Assembly: GCA_902461475.1 (NCBI GenBank)
Contig: CABPXX010000089.1
Coordinates: 1 to 6,290 of the forward strand
DNA from: an uncultured Eubacteriales bacterium
Lineage (GTDB): Bacteria; Bacillota; Clostridia; Oscillospirales; Oscillospiraceae
Length of the DNA: 6,290 nucleotides
Reading direction: 5' to 3'
A program made the translations under genes and the position numbers. Each line of letters starts with the position of its first letter. Within the stretch, counting starts at the first letter, position 1. A model generated the notes under the pieces. The model searched no databases, was not told where the DNA came from, and saw only the letters and a list, made by a program, of their open reading frames with translations. Below are positions 1 through 5,689 of the stretch, in pieces.

Positions 1-1
1 T

Positions 2-106
2 GGGACGGTACGCCTGAGCTGCTCGGCGTTCAACACTGCCCAGCAGATGCGTCGGGCCGCCTGTGCCATTGCCCATCTGGCCCGGTGTCAGGGCAAGGGC
101 AGGTGA
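2..106 (+). CDS. C-terminal end of a class V aminotransferase / cysteine desulfurase-family protein (5' part outside window)
   Basis: An open frame enters from the left edge and stops at TGA 104-106. The 34 visible residues include GTVRLSCSAFNT followed by a helix-like tail (AQQMRRAACAIAHLAR). A closing G-[TA]-VR-[LFV]-S followed by FNT and an amphipathic helix is typical of the small C-terminal domain of PLP-dependent class V aminotransferases of the cysteine desulfurase-like family. That family moves sulfur from cysteine through a persulfide. The catalytic lysine and cysteine would lie outside the window, so activity cannot be judged. The gene runs in the same direction as rarA but is separated from it by a promoter and a hairpin, so it probably belongs to the preceding transcription unit. 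The assignment rests on a short stretch only. Confidence 0.55.
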   Translation, partial: GTVRLSCSAFNTAQQMRRAACAIAHLARCQGKGR

Positions 107-127
107 GGGGTGCCCCTTCGCCCTTGC
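93..127 (+). terminator. G+C-rich hairpin at the end of the upstream gene, possible weak terminator
   Basis: GCAAGGGC (93-100) pairs perfectly with GCCCTTGC (120-127), and AGGG (106-109) with CCCT (114-117) inside it. The structure covers the stop codon of the upstream gene. The nearest T-run (137-140) is nine bases beyond the stem, so it is not a classic intrinsic terminator. It also overlaps the -35 box of the rarA promoter. Confidence 0.35.
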
Positions 128-152
128 GAGATCCGCTTTTGTGTGCTAAAAT
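124..152 (+). promoter_or_regulatory. SigA-type promoter with extended -10, upstream of rarA
   Basis: A -35-like TTGCGA (124-129) lies 17 bp before TAAAAT (147-152), which is preceded by TG at 144-145, giving an extended -10. The -10 matches TATAAT at five of six positions and the spacing is ideal. Predicted transcription starts near 159. This supports a rarA start at 194 and rules out one at 110. It probably drives rarA, the DUF951 gene and hisC together. Confidence 0.6.
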
Positions 153-193
153 GTCACAAGAGAATTGACAAAAGAAAGGACGGTGCAGGGGGT

Positions 194-1456
194 ATGTATC
201 AGCCCTTGGCAGATCGCATTCGGCCACAGACCCTGGACCACGTGGTGGGACAGCGACATATCTTGGGGGAGAACGGCCTGCTGCGCCGGATTGTGGACAG
301 CGGCAACATCCCCAATATGGTGTTCTACGGCCCCTCCGGGACAGGGAAAACCACAGTGGCGGATATCATCGCCAAGCGGTCCGGGCGCGCCCTGCGCCGC
401 CTCAACGCCACCACCGCCTCTCTGGCCGACGTGCGGGAGGTGATGGACCAGGTGGGGACGCTGCTGGCCCCCAATGGGGTGCTGCTCTATTTGGACGAGA
501 TTCAGTACTTCAATAAAAAGCAGCAGCAGACCCTTCTGGACTATATTGAGACGGGAAAGATCACCCTCATCGCCTCCACCACCGAAAACCCCTATTTCAC
601 CATCTTCAACGCCATCCTGTCCCGGTCCACCGTCTTTGAGTTCAAGGCCCTCACCCCGGAGGACCTGCTCCCGGCGGTGGAGCGGGCGGTGAAGCTCATG
701 GACGAGGAGCTAGGCGGGGAGAGCTGCTGGGAGGACGGGGTGAAGGAGTACCTGGCCCAGGCAAGCGGGGGAGACGTGCGCAAGGCCCTCAACGGGGTGG
801 AGGTGCTCATGCATGCCGCCGCTACCCCGGACGGGGTGCGGACCATCACCATGGCAGATGCCAAACTGGTGGCCCAGAGGTCCTCTATGCGCTATGACCG
901 GGACGGAGACCAGCACTACGACATTCTATCCGCCCTGCAAAAGTCCATCCGAGGCTCCGACCCGGATGCGGCGGTGCACTATCTGGCCCGGCTGCTGGAG
1001 GCGGGAGACCTGCTGTCCGCCTGTCGGCGACTGATGGTCATCGCCTGTGAGGATGTGGGACTGGCCTATCCCCAGGTCATCCCCATTGTCAAGGCCTGCG
1101 TGGATGCGGCCACCATGCTGGGGCTGCCCGAGGCCCGGCTGGCTCTGGCAGATGCCGCCATCCTTATGGCCACCGCCCCCAAGTCCAACTCGGGCTATGA
1201 CGCCATCAATGCCGCCATGGCGGACGTGCGGGCGGGGAAGACCGGGGACTTCCCCCGCCACCTGCAAAATGTCCACGCCGACGGCACGGGCTTTGAGCGG
1301 GAGCAGGGGTATCTCTACCCCCACGACTTCCCCAACCACTGGGTGAAGCAGCAGTATCTGCCCGACGCCCTGGTGGGGCGGGTATACTACGAGTACGGCC
1401 CAAACAAGACTGAACAGGCTGCCAAGGCCTATTGGGATAAGATTAAACACCAATGA
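194..1456 (+). CDS. rarA: Replication-associated recombination protein A, AAA+ ATPase (RarA/MgsA)
   Basis: RarA is a clamp-loader-like AAA+ ATPase that acts at stalled or broken replication forks, working with SSB and recombination proteins. The 420-residue product begins MYQPLADRIRP, the usual RarA opening, and is close to the usual length of about 420. Visible motifs are Walker A GPSGTGKT (46-53), Walker B LLYLDEIQ (97-104) followed by FNKKQQQTLL, sensor 1 ASTTENP (127-133), and an arginine-finger region LSRSTVFEF (142-150). The C-terminal half has the tetramerisation-type signatures CRRLMVIACEDVGLA and TAPKSNSGYDAI, and a YLYPHDFPNHWV block near the end. A frame-compatible ATG at 110 is rejected because it precedes the promoter and adds 28 unrelated residues. 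The ribosome site for 194 is atypical: AAAGGA ends 13 nt upstream, and a G-run almost abuts the ATG. The DUF951 gene follows after 15 nt. Confidence 0.93.
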   Translation: MYQPLADRIRPQTLDHVVGQRHILGENGLLRRIVDSGNIPNMVFYGPSGTGKTTVADIIAKRSGRALRRLNATTASLADVREVMDQVGTLLAPNGVLLYLDEIQYFNKKQQQTLLDYIETGKITLIASTTENPYFTIFNAILSRSTVFEFKALTPEDLLPAVERAVKLMDEELGGESCWEDGVKEYLAQASGGDVRKALNGVEVLMHAAATPDGVRTITMADAKLVAQRSSMRYDRDGDQHYDILSALQKSIRGSDPDAAVHYLARLLEAGDLLSACRRLMVIACEDVGLAYPQVIPIVKACVDAATMLGLPEARLALADAAILMATAPKSNSGYDAINAAMADVRAGKTGDFPRHLQNVHADGTGFEREQGYLYPHDFPNHWVKQQYLPDALVGRVYYEYGPNKTEQAAKAYWDKIKHQ

Positions 1457-1471
1457 GAGGAGGGGCATCTT

Positions 1472-1669
1472 ATGCCCATGGATATACAGGTCGGTGATGT
1501 GCTGGAGATGAAGAAGCAACACCCCTGCGGCTGCAAGGACTGGCAGGTGCTGCGGGTGGGAATGGACTTTAAGCTGCGCTGTCTGGGCTGTCAGCGGGAG
1601 ATGATGATTCCCCGGGCCAAGGCAGAGAAGGCTGTCAAGCGGGTGAAACGAGAGGAGGGTCAGGCATGA
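1472..1669 (+). CDS. DUF951 family protein, small cysteine-containing, nucleic-acid-binding-like
   Basis: The 65-residue product has the DUF951 pattern: a VGDVLEMKKQHPCG segment (7-20), a VGMDFKLRCLGC segment (29-40), then a basic MIPRAKAEKAVKRVKR tail. Cys19, Cys21, Cys37 and Cys40 could bind a metal, and the fold resembles a small RNA- or DNA-binding barrel, but no function is established for the family. A strong ribosome site, GGAGGGG, ends six bases before ATG 1472; a second in-frame ATG at 1478 would remove only MP. The stop overlaps the hisC start in an ATGA arrangement, so translation of the two is probably coupled. Its position after rarA suggests co-transcription rather than a proven functional link. 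Confidence 0.85.
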   Translation: MPMDIQVGDVLEMKKQHPCGCKDWQVLRVGMDFKLRCLGCQREMMIPRAKAEKAVKRVKREEGQA

Positions 1670-2718
1670 AAGAGTTTTGGAGCCGCCGCATTGTGGATGC
1701 GGTGCCCTATGTACCAGGGGAGCAGCCCAAGGGCCAGACCTTTGTGAAGCTCAATACCAATGAGTGCCCCTATCCGCCCTCTCCCAAGGTGGTGGAGGCC
1801 ATCACCCGGGCGGCCAATGAGACGCTGCGCCTCTACCCGGACCCGGAGTGCCTGGAGCTGCGGAGCGCCATTGCCCGGCGGGAGGGGCTGAGCCCGGACC
1901 AGGTGTTTTGCTCCAACGGCTCGGATGAGGTGCTGGCCTTTGCCTTCCAGGCCTTTTTTGATCCGGACAAGGAGATTGTCTTTCCCAAGATTACATACAG
2001 CTTTTATCCCGTGTATACCAACTACTTCGGCCTCACCTGCCGTCAGGTGCCCATGAACCCGGATTTCTCCACCCCGGTGGAGGAGCTGATGGGGAAAAAC
2101 GGCGGCGTGGTGCTGTGTAATCCCAACGCCCCCACCGGACAGGGGATGTCCCGGGACGTGGTGGAGAAACTGCTACGTGCCAACCCGGACGTGGTGGTCA
2201 TTGTGGATGAGGCCTATGTGGACTTCGGCGGGGAGAGCTCGGTGGGGCTCATTGACCGCTATCCCAACCTGCTGGTCATCCAGACCGCCTCCAAGTCCCG
2301 GGCTCTGGCCGGGCTGCGGGTGGGCTGGGCCATGGGCAACCAGAACCTCATTCAGGGCCTGTGCTGTGTCCGGGACTCCATCAACTCCTACACCGTGGAC
2401 CGCTTGGCCCAGGCGGGGGCGGCGGCTGCCGTGGAGGACGAGGACTACTTTACCCAGACCTGTCAAAAGGTGATGGCCACCCGGGAGCACACCGCCCAGC
2501 GGCTGCGGGAGATGGGGTACACAGTCCTGCCCTCTCAGGCCAACTTCCTCTTTGTCTCCTACCCGGACAAGTCCGGGAAGGCCCTGCTGGACGGTTTGCG
2601 GGAGCGTGGGGTGTTGGTGCGGTGGTGGTCCAACCCGGCCATTTCCGACTGGCTGCGCATCTCTATCGGCACCGATGAAGAGATGGACACCCTGCTGGGA
2701 GCCCTGCAAGAACTGTAA
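1666..2718 (+). CDS. hisC: Histidinol-phosphate aminotransferase, class I/II PLP enzyme
   Basis: HisC exchanges the amino group between glutamate and imidazole-acetol phosphate to give histidinol phosphate, a late step of histidine synthesis in the cytoplasm. The 350-residue product has the expected order: KLNTNECPYPPSP (28-40), SNGSDEVL (83-90) of the cofactor-phosphate site, NPNAPTGQG (152-160), VDEAYVDF (180-187), the PLP-lysine segment TASKSRALAGLRVGW with Lys210, and the substrate-carboxylate arginine Arg331 in LRISIGTDEE. The ATG overlaps the DUF951 stop by four bases and has GGAGGGT five bases upstream. No other his gene is in the window, so this is a detached hisC. Such enzymes can also act on aromatic amino acids, and sequence alone does not settle the substrate. 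A strong terminator follows ten bases after the stop. Confidence 0.88.
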   Translation: MKEFWSRRIVDAVPYVPGEQPKGQTFVKLNTNECPYPPSPKVVEAITRAANETLRLYPDPECLELRSAIARREGLSPDQVFCSNGSDEVLAFAFQAFFDPDKEIVFPKITYSFYPVYTNYFGLTCRQVPMNPDFSTPVEELMGKNGGVVLCNPNAPTGQGMSRDVVEKLLRANPDVVVIVDEAYVDFGGESSVGLIDRYPNLLVIQTASKSRALAGLRVGWAMGNQNLIQGLCCVRDSINSYTVDRLAQAGAAAAVEDEDYFTQTCQKVMATREHTAQRLREMGYTVLPSQANFLFVSYPDKSGKALLDGLRERGVLVRWWSNPAISDWLRISIGTDEEMDTLLGALQEL

Positions 2719-2727
2719 ACATTGGTC

Positions 2728-2774
2728 AAATGCCCGTGAGACGGGGGAGAATCCCCGCCTCACGGGCATTTTTT
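2728..2774 (+). terminator. Rho-independent terminator after hisC
   Basis: AAATGCCCGTGAG (2728-2740) pairs with CTCACGGGCATTT (2759-2771). After one mismatch the stem continues as CGGGG/CCCCG around a short loop. The 3' arm runs into six T residues (2769-2774). This closes the rarA-DUF951-hisC unit and isolates it from the spoIIG promoter 15 bp further on. Confidence 0.93.
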
Positions 2775-2788
2775 CGTTAAAACAGCCT

Positions 2789-2821
2789 TTGACCTTTTTT
2801 GGAGCGGTTTTCCCCTATAAT
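2789..2821 (+). promoter_or_regulatory. spoIIG-type SigA promoter with over-long spacer (likely Spo0A-activated)
   Basis: A perfect -10 TATAAT (2816-2821) and a near-perfect -35 TTGACC (2789-2794) are separated by 21 bp instead of 17. In B. subtilis the spoIIG promoter likewise has good boxes at an over-long spacing (22 bp), and is used only when phosphorylated Spo0A helps SigA polymerase engage. The expected start is near 2828, with a leader of about 37 nt. Only imperfect 0A-box-like heptamers are present (TTCGTTA at 2773-2779 and TTTGACC at 2788-2794, each matching TTCGACA at five of seven positions), so Spo0A binding is inferred from architecture and family knowledge. Confidence 0.7.
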
Positions 2822-2864
2822 CGGAGACAGCCGATTTGTCCAGAGCCCCAGGGGAGGGATGGCA

Positions 2865-3701
2865 ATGACTGTGGTGTATGTGGACTTGTTGTGGCTGCTC
2901 CACTTTGTCGCCAACCACCTGCTGCTGTTGGGGGCGGGGCGTTTGGCCGGGGCGGGCCTGCGCAGATGGCGCATCGCTCTGGGGGCAGCCTTGGGGGCAC
3001 TGTATGCGGTGGCCCTCTTTCTCCCAGGTATGGGGTGGCTGTCCACGCTACCCTGCAAGCTGGCGGTGGCGGTGGTGATGGTGCTGTGCGCCTACGGGGG
3101 AGAGGTGCGGCTGTGGCGGGTGCTGGGCCTGTTTTTCGCCGCCTCTGCGGCGCTGGCCGGGGCGGTGCTGGGGTTTGAATGGCTGGGGAATACCACCCTG
3201 ACCCTGCAATCTGGAGTGCTGTACACGCAGATGGACCTGAGACTGTTGCTGGTGGTCTTTCTGGCGTGTTATTTTGTGTTCTCTCTGCTGCTGCGGCGGC
3301 TGGGAGCCCACACTGGCTCAGAACTGGTACATATGGAGCTGACCTTTCCCCAGCGGGTGGTGTCTATGACCGCCCTCCACGATACAGGGCTGAGTCTTTC
3401 AGACCCGGTAACCAACCGCCCGGTGGTGGTGGCTTACTGGCGGGATATGGCCTGGCTGCTGCCTACGGGGGCGGATGTGGCCCACCCCATCGAGTGTGCC
3501 CGGCTGTGCCATGACCGGGGCATCCACGGGGTGCGGCTGGTGCCCTACCGGGCGGTGGGGGTGGAGTCGGGGATGTTGCTGTCCTTCCCCACCCAGCAGG
3601 TACGGGTGAACGGGCGGGACATGGGCAGCTTGCTGCTGGCCCTGTCCCCCACGCCGGTCAGCGACGGGGGAGCCTATCAAGGACTGTTTGGAGGGGTATG
3701 A
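2865..3701 (+). CDS. spoIIGA: Sporulation sigma-E factor processing peptidase SpoIIGA
   Basis: SpoIIGA is a membrane-embedded aspartic protease that removes the pro-sequence of sigma-E in the mother cell after a signal (SpoIIR) from the forespore. The 278-residue product has about five hydrophobic segments in its first half (roughly 2-24, 35-53, 57-78, 84-104 and 125-147). A soluble domain follows, carrying the catalytic motif HDTG (Asp173) in the context [19 protein letters not shown], and the conserved [10 protein letters not shown] segment (223-232). B. subtilis SpoIIGA has about 309 residues, so this form is somewhat short but keeps the core. Start 2865 is preferred because GGGGAGGG (2851-2858) ends six bases before it. 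ATG 2859 abuts the ribosome site and ATG 2799 lies upstream of the -10 box. The stop codon overlaps the first possible sigE ATG. Confidence 0.9.
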   Translation: MTVVYVDLLWLLHFVANHLLLLGAGRLAGAGLRRWRIALGAALGALYAVALFLPGMGWLSTLPCKLAVAVVMVLCAYGGEVRLWRVLGLFFAASAALAGAVLGFEWLGNTTLTLQSGVLYTQMDLRLLLVVFLACYFVFSLLLRRLGAHTGSELVHMELTFPQRVVSMTALHDTGLSLSDPVTNRPVVVAYWRDMAWLLPTGADVAHPIECARLCHDRGIHGVRLVPYRAVGVESGMLLSFPTQQVRVNGRDMGSLLLALSPTPVSDGGAYQGLFGGV

Positions 3702-3703
3702 AC

Positions 3704-4423
3704 ATGAGAGGGCTGTGGTACATCAAGCTGTGTGGGTTCCTGTCTCGGCTAGGGATCCACCTGCCGGGGACCATCTTTTACATTGGGGGCAGTGACACCC
3801 TACCGCCGCCCCTGACCAAGGAGGAGGAACGGGAGGTTTTGGCCACCTGGGAGCGGGACGGGCCCAGTCAAGCCATCCGCTCCAAGCTCATTGAGCACAA
3901 CCTCCGACTGGTGGTGTACATCGCCCGCCGCTTTGAAAACAGCGGCGTGGGCATTGAGGACCTCATCTCCATCGGCACCATTGGCCTCATCAAGGCGGTG
4001 GAGACCTATAACCCGGGAAAAAACATCAAGCTGGCCACCTACGCCTCCCGGTGCATTGAAAATGAGATTCTCATGTACCTGCGAAAAAACGCCAACCGGA
4101 AGGGAGAGGTGTCCCTAGAGGAGCCACTGAACACCGATTGGGACGGCAACGAACTGCTTCTCTCTGACGTGTTGGGAACAGACAGCGACGTCATCGAAAA
4201 GCCTATGGAGGAGGATGTGGAGCGGGACCTTCTCTTCCAAGCAGTGAGTAAATTAAATCCCCGGGAGCGGTCCATCATCACCATGCGCTTTGGCCTGGAT
4301 GGAAAGGCGGAGCGCACCCAAAAAGAGGTGGCATCTCTGCTGGGTATCTCCCAGTCCTACATATCCCGGCTGGAAAAGCGCATCATTGGTCGGCTGAAGC
4401 AAGAAATTTTGAAGCTGATGTAG
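3704..4423 (+). CDS. sigE: RNA polymerase sporulation sigma factor SigE (pro-sigma-E)
   Basis: Sigma-E directs early mother-cell transcription during sporulation and is made as an inactive, membrane-associated precursor. The product has 239 residues, the same length as the B. subtilis protein. A hydrophobic/basic pro-sequence (1-25) leads to [13 protein letters not shown]. Region 2 includes [32 protein letters not shown] and [19 protein letters not shown]; a linker with [16 protein letters not shown] follows; region 4 ends in [19 protein letters not shown], a helix-turn-helix for the -35 box. Two ATGs are possible. GGAGGGG (3690-3696) is seven bases from 3704 but only one from 3698, so 3704 is preferred; 3698 would overlap the spoIIGA stop and add MN. 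The tight junction with spoIIGA fits co-expression of protease and substrate. The acidic residue before the B. subtilis cleavage site is a threonine here. Confidence 0.96.
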   Translation: MRGLWYIKLCGFLSRLGIHLPGTIFYIGGSDTLPPPLTKEEEREVLATWERDGPSQAIRSKLIEHNLRLVVYIARRFENSGVGIEDLISIGTIGLIKAVETYNPGKNIKLATYASRCIENEILMYLRKNANRKGEVSLEEPLNTDWDGNELLLSDVLGTDSDVIEKPMEEDVERDLLFQAVSKLNPRERSIITMRFGLDGKAERTQKEVASLLGISQSYISRLEKRIIGRLKQEILKLM

Positions 4424-4458
4424 AACAAAGCCGTGGGCGCTGCGCCCACGGCTTTGTT
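4424..4458. terminator. Bidirectional terminator between convergent sigE and sigG
   Basis: A perfect 16-bp palindrome has arms 4424-4439 and 4443-4458 with a CTG loop. It fills exactly the gap between the sigE stop (4421-4423) and the sigG stop (complement of 4458-4460). Each strand ends its stem with CTTTGTT, a T-rich 3' arm, so it can serve both genes, though the T-tract is broken by a G in both directions. Confidence 0.85.
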
Positions 4459-5228
4459 TAGAACTCTTTTCTGATTTGCTTCAAGGCGTGTTTCTCCAAG
4501 CGGGACACCTGGGCCTGGGAGATGCCGATCTCGGCGGACACCTCCATCTGGGTTTTGCCCTGGAAAAAGCGCAGCTCCAAAATCTCCTGTTCCCGCTGGC
4601 CCAGCTTGGAGATGGCGTCGCTGAGGGCAATGTGGTCCAGCCACGCCTCGTCGGTGTTTTTCCCGTCCCGCACCTGGTCCATGACGCACACCGCATCCCC
4701 GGAGTCAGAGTAAATGGGTTCAAAGAGGGAGATGGGGTCCATGACGGCATCCATGGCGGTGACAATGTCCTCCCGGCGCAGGTCCAGAAGCTTGGCCAGC
4801 TCGTCCAGTGTGGGCTCCCGCTGGTGCTCATTCTGGAATGCCTCCTTGGCCTGGAGCACCTTGTAGGCGGTGTCTCGCAGGGAGCGGGAGACCCGGATGG
4901 TGCTGTTGTCCCGGAGAAAGCGGCGGATTTCCCCGATGATCATGGGTACCCCATAGGTGGAGAACTTCACGTCCAAGTCTACATTGAAGTTGTCAATGGC
5001 TTTGATGAGGCCGATGCATCCCACCTGGAACAGATCGTCCATGTGTTCGCCCCGGCCTGCAAACTTTTGAATTACCGACAGCACCAGACGCAGATTCCCG
5101 GCAATCAGTTCTTCTCGGGCCGCCTGGTCTCCCTGTCGGGCCCGGCGGAGCAGGGCAATGCTCTCTTCACTTTTCAGAACCTTGAGTTTCGACGTGTTCA
5201 CGCCGCATAAGTCCACCTTACCTTGCAC
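4458..5228 (-). CDS. sigG: RNA polymerase sporulation sigma factor SigG
   Basis: Sigma-G directs late forespore transcription (germination receptors, small acid-soluble spore proteins, DNA protection). From the GTG at 5228 the product has 256 residues (260 in B. subtilis) and begins with VQGKVDLCGVNTSKL, matching the family's KVEICGVDTSKL opening. Region 2 shows GNLRLVLSVIQKF, DDLFQVGCIGLIKAIDNF and KFSTYGVPMIIGEIRRFLRD; region 3 has RVSRSLRDTAYK and DPISLFEPIYSDSGD; region 4 has GKTQMEVSAEIGISQAQVSR. The frame extends to an ATG at 5294, but those 22 extra residues match nothing in the family and contain a candidate promoter. GTG 5228 has GAGGTGG five bases upstream and restores family length. 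The gene is convergent with sigE, unlike the tandem B. subtilis order. Confidence 0.95.
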   Translation of the reverse strand: MQGKVDLCGVNTSKLKVLKSEESIALLRRARQGDQAAREELIAGNLRLVLSVIQKFAGRGEHMDDLFQVGCIGLIKAIDNFNVDLDVKFSTYGVPMIIGEIRRFLRDNSTIRVSRSLRDTAYKVLQAKEAFQNEHQREPTLDELAKLLDLRREDIVTAMDAVMDPISLFEPIYSDSGDAVCVMDQVRDGKNTDEAWLDHIALSDAISKLGQREQEILELRFFQGKTQMEVSAEIGISQAQVSRLEKHALKQIRKEF

Positions 5229-5229
5229 A

Positions 5230-5284
5230 AAAGCCACCTCGTTTGGAAGATACTGTATGTAAGTATCTCCAAGCAGGTGGCTTT
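5230..5284 (-). promoter_or_regulatory. Long leader hairpin that would occlude the sigG ribosome binding site
   Basis: On the minus strand AAAGCCACCT (5284-5275) pairs perfectly with AGGTGGCTTT (5239-5230). Inside, TTGGA (5272-5268) pairs with TCCAA (5247-5243), and after one bulged base GATACT (5267-5262) pairs with AGTATC (5254-5249) around a seven-base loop. About 21 base pairs form in all, with the Shine-Dalgarno in the 3' arm. In B. subtilis a hairpin over the sigG ribosome site, together with a GTG start and imperfect promoter spacing, keeps sigma-G low until needed. The same elements appear here. Transcripts starting at the candidate promoter inside the structure would lack the 5' arm and escape it. 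Confidence 0.6.
5234..5240 (-). promoter_or_regulatory. Ribosome binding site that sets the GTG start of sigG
   Basis: Read on the minus strand this is GAGGTGG, five bases before GTG 5228. It decides the start over the in-frame ATG at 5294. Most of it lies in the 3' arm of the leader hairpin 5230-5284. Confidence 0.75.
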
Positions 5285-5289
5285 CATGC
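5261..5289 (-). promoter_or_regulatory. Candidate forespore (SigF/SigG-type) promoter of sigG
   Basis: On the minus strand GCATG (5289-5285) is followed after 14 bp by GGAGATACTT (5270-5261), which fits the SigF-type -10 pattern GGNRANANT. The same site reads as GCATG-N17-GATACTT, a five-of-seven match to the SigG -10 CATACTA. Transcription would start near 5254, just ahead of the ribosome site. The assignment is by pattern only. Sigma-F control and later sigma-G autoregulation of this gene are known in B. subtilis. Confidence 0.45.
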
Positions 5290-5294
5290 AGCAC

Positions 5295-5420
5295 AGAGAT
5301 GGTGGATATTTTTTATTGTTCGATGAGGTTCGATGGATATTTTATACAGGGGAAAGAAGGGACGAGTTCAGAGAATGGAAAGAGCAGATATAGTTCAATC
5401 ATCCGCCCATAGGTAACGAT
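5295..5420. other. A+T-rich intergenic spacer between sigG and the CRISPR array, with short direct repeats
   Basis: No gene is supported here. The stretch is visibly richer in A+T than its surroundings. It holds two tandem copies of GTTCGATG (5318-5325 and 5328-5335) and two copies of TGGATATTTT (5303-5312 and 5334-5343). No intrinsic terminator facing either way is visible, although the CRISPR transcript should enter from the right. It forms the trailer of the array and the distal upstream region of sigG. Confidence 0.6.
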
Positions 5421-5453
5421 GTTTCAATCCACGCACCCCGTGTGGGGTGCGAC
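5421..5453 (-). repeat. Terminal (trailer-end) CRISPR repeat with end substitution
   Basis: It is identical to the consensus except for G instead of A at 5421, so on the transcribed strand the handle ends GAAAC. No spacer follows it toward sigG, so this repeat makes no guide of its own. The change supports the minus-strand reading of the array. Confidence 0.8.
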
Positions 5454-5689
5454 TGGGTTGCATCCCCGCCGGGCAATACCTCCAAGGTATTTCAATCCAC
5501 GCACCCCGTGTGGGGTGCGACTGCTTGGAGTGTGCGAGGCCATTTGATGGAGATATTTCAATCCACGCACCCCGTGTGGGGTGCGACAGTTTTAACACAT
5601 CCAAAGGTGGTGAGGGAGAGGTATTTCAATCCACGCACCCCGTGTGGGGTGCGACCAGGATCACAAGGCAAGGGCAAAAAAGGATTGGA

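Noticed and set aside
110..193. Upstream extension of rarA by 28 codons
   Set aside because: It starts before the predicted promoter (-10 at 147-152), has no family similarity, and the family opening MYQPLADR begins at 194.
926..1522. 198-codon open frame antisense to rarA, and a similar one at 2173-2769 antisense to hisC
   Set aside because: Shadow frames are common opposite G+C-rich genes. The translations are low in complexity with no recognisable domain, and the sense genes are clear.
2835..2842. TTTGTCCA downstream of the spoIIG -10 as a Spo0A box
   Set aside because: It lies about +8 to +15 from the expected start, where an activator site is not expected, and departs from TGTCGAA.
2799..2864. 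Upstream extension of spoIIGA by 22 codons
   Set aside because: This ATG lies between the -35 and -10 boxes and would not be transcribed. The well-spaced ribosome site and family-like N-terminus point to 2865.
4476..5210. 244-codon plus-strand open frame opposite sigG
   Set aside because: It is a shadow of sigG with no recognisable domain, while the minus-strand frame has full-length sigma-factor homology.
5229..5294. Extension of sigG by 22 codons to the ATG at 5294
   Set aside because: The extra residues match nothing in SigG and hold a candidate promoter and the hairpin. GTG 5228 with GAGGTGG gives family length and N-terminus.
5316..5343. Possible plus-strand promoter (TTGTTC, 16 bp, TATTTT) aimed at the array
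   Set aside because: Only three of six -35 positions match and the -10 is weak. The A+T-rich composition easily gives such matches, and repeat polarity argues for transcription from the other side.
5392..5404. GTTCAATC-like sequence resembling the start of a further decayed CRISPR repeat
   Set aside because: Only about eight bases resemble the repeat, no stem follows, and the distance to the first repeat (about 28 nt) does not fit the repeat-spacer period.
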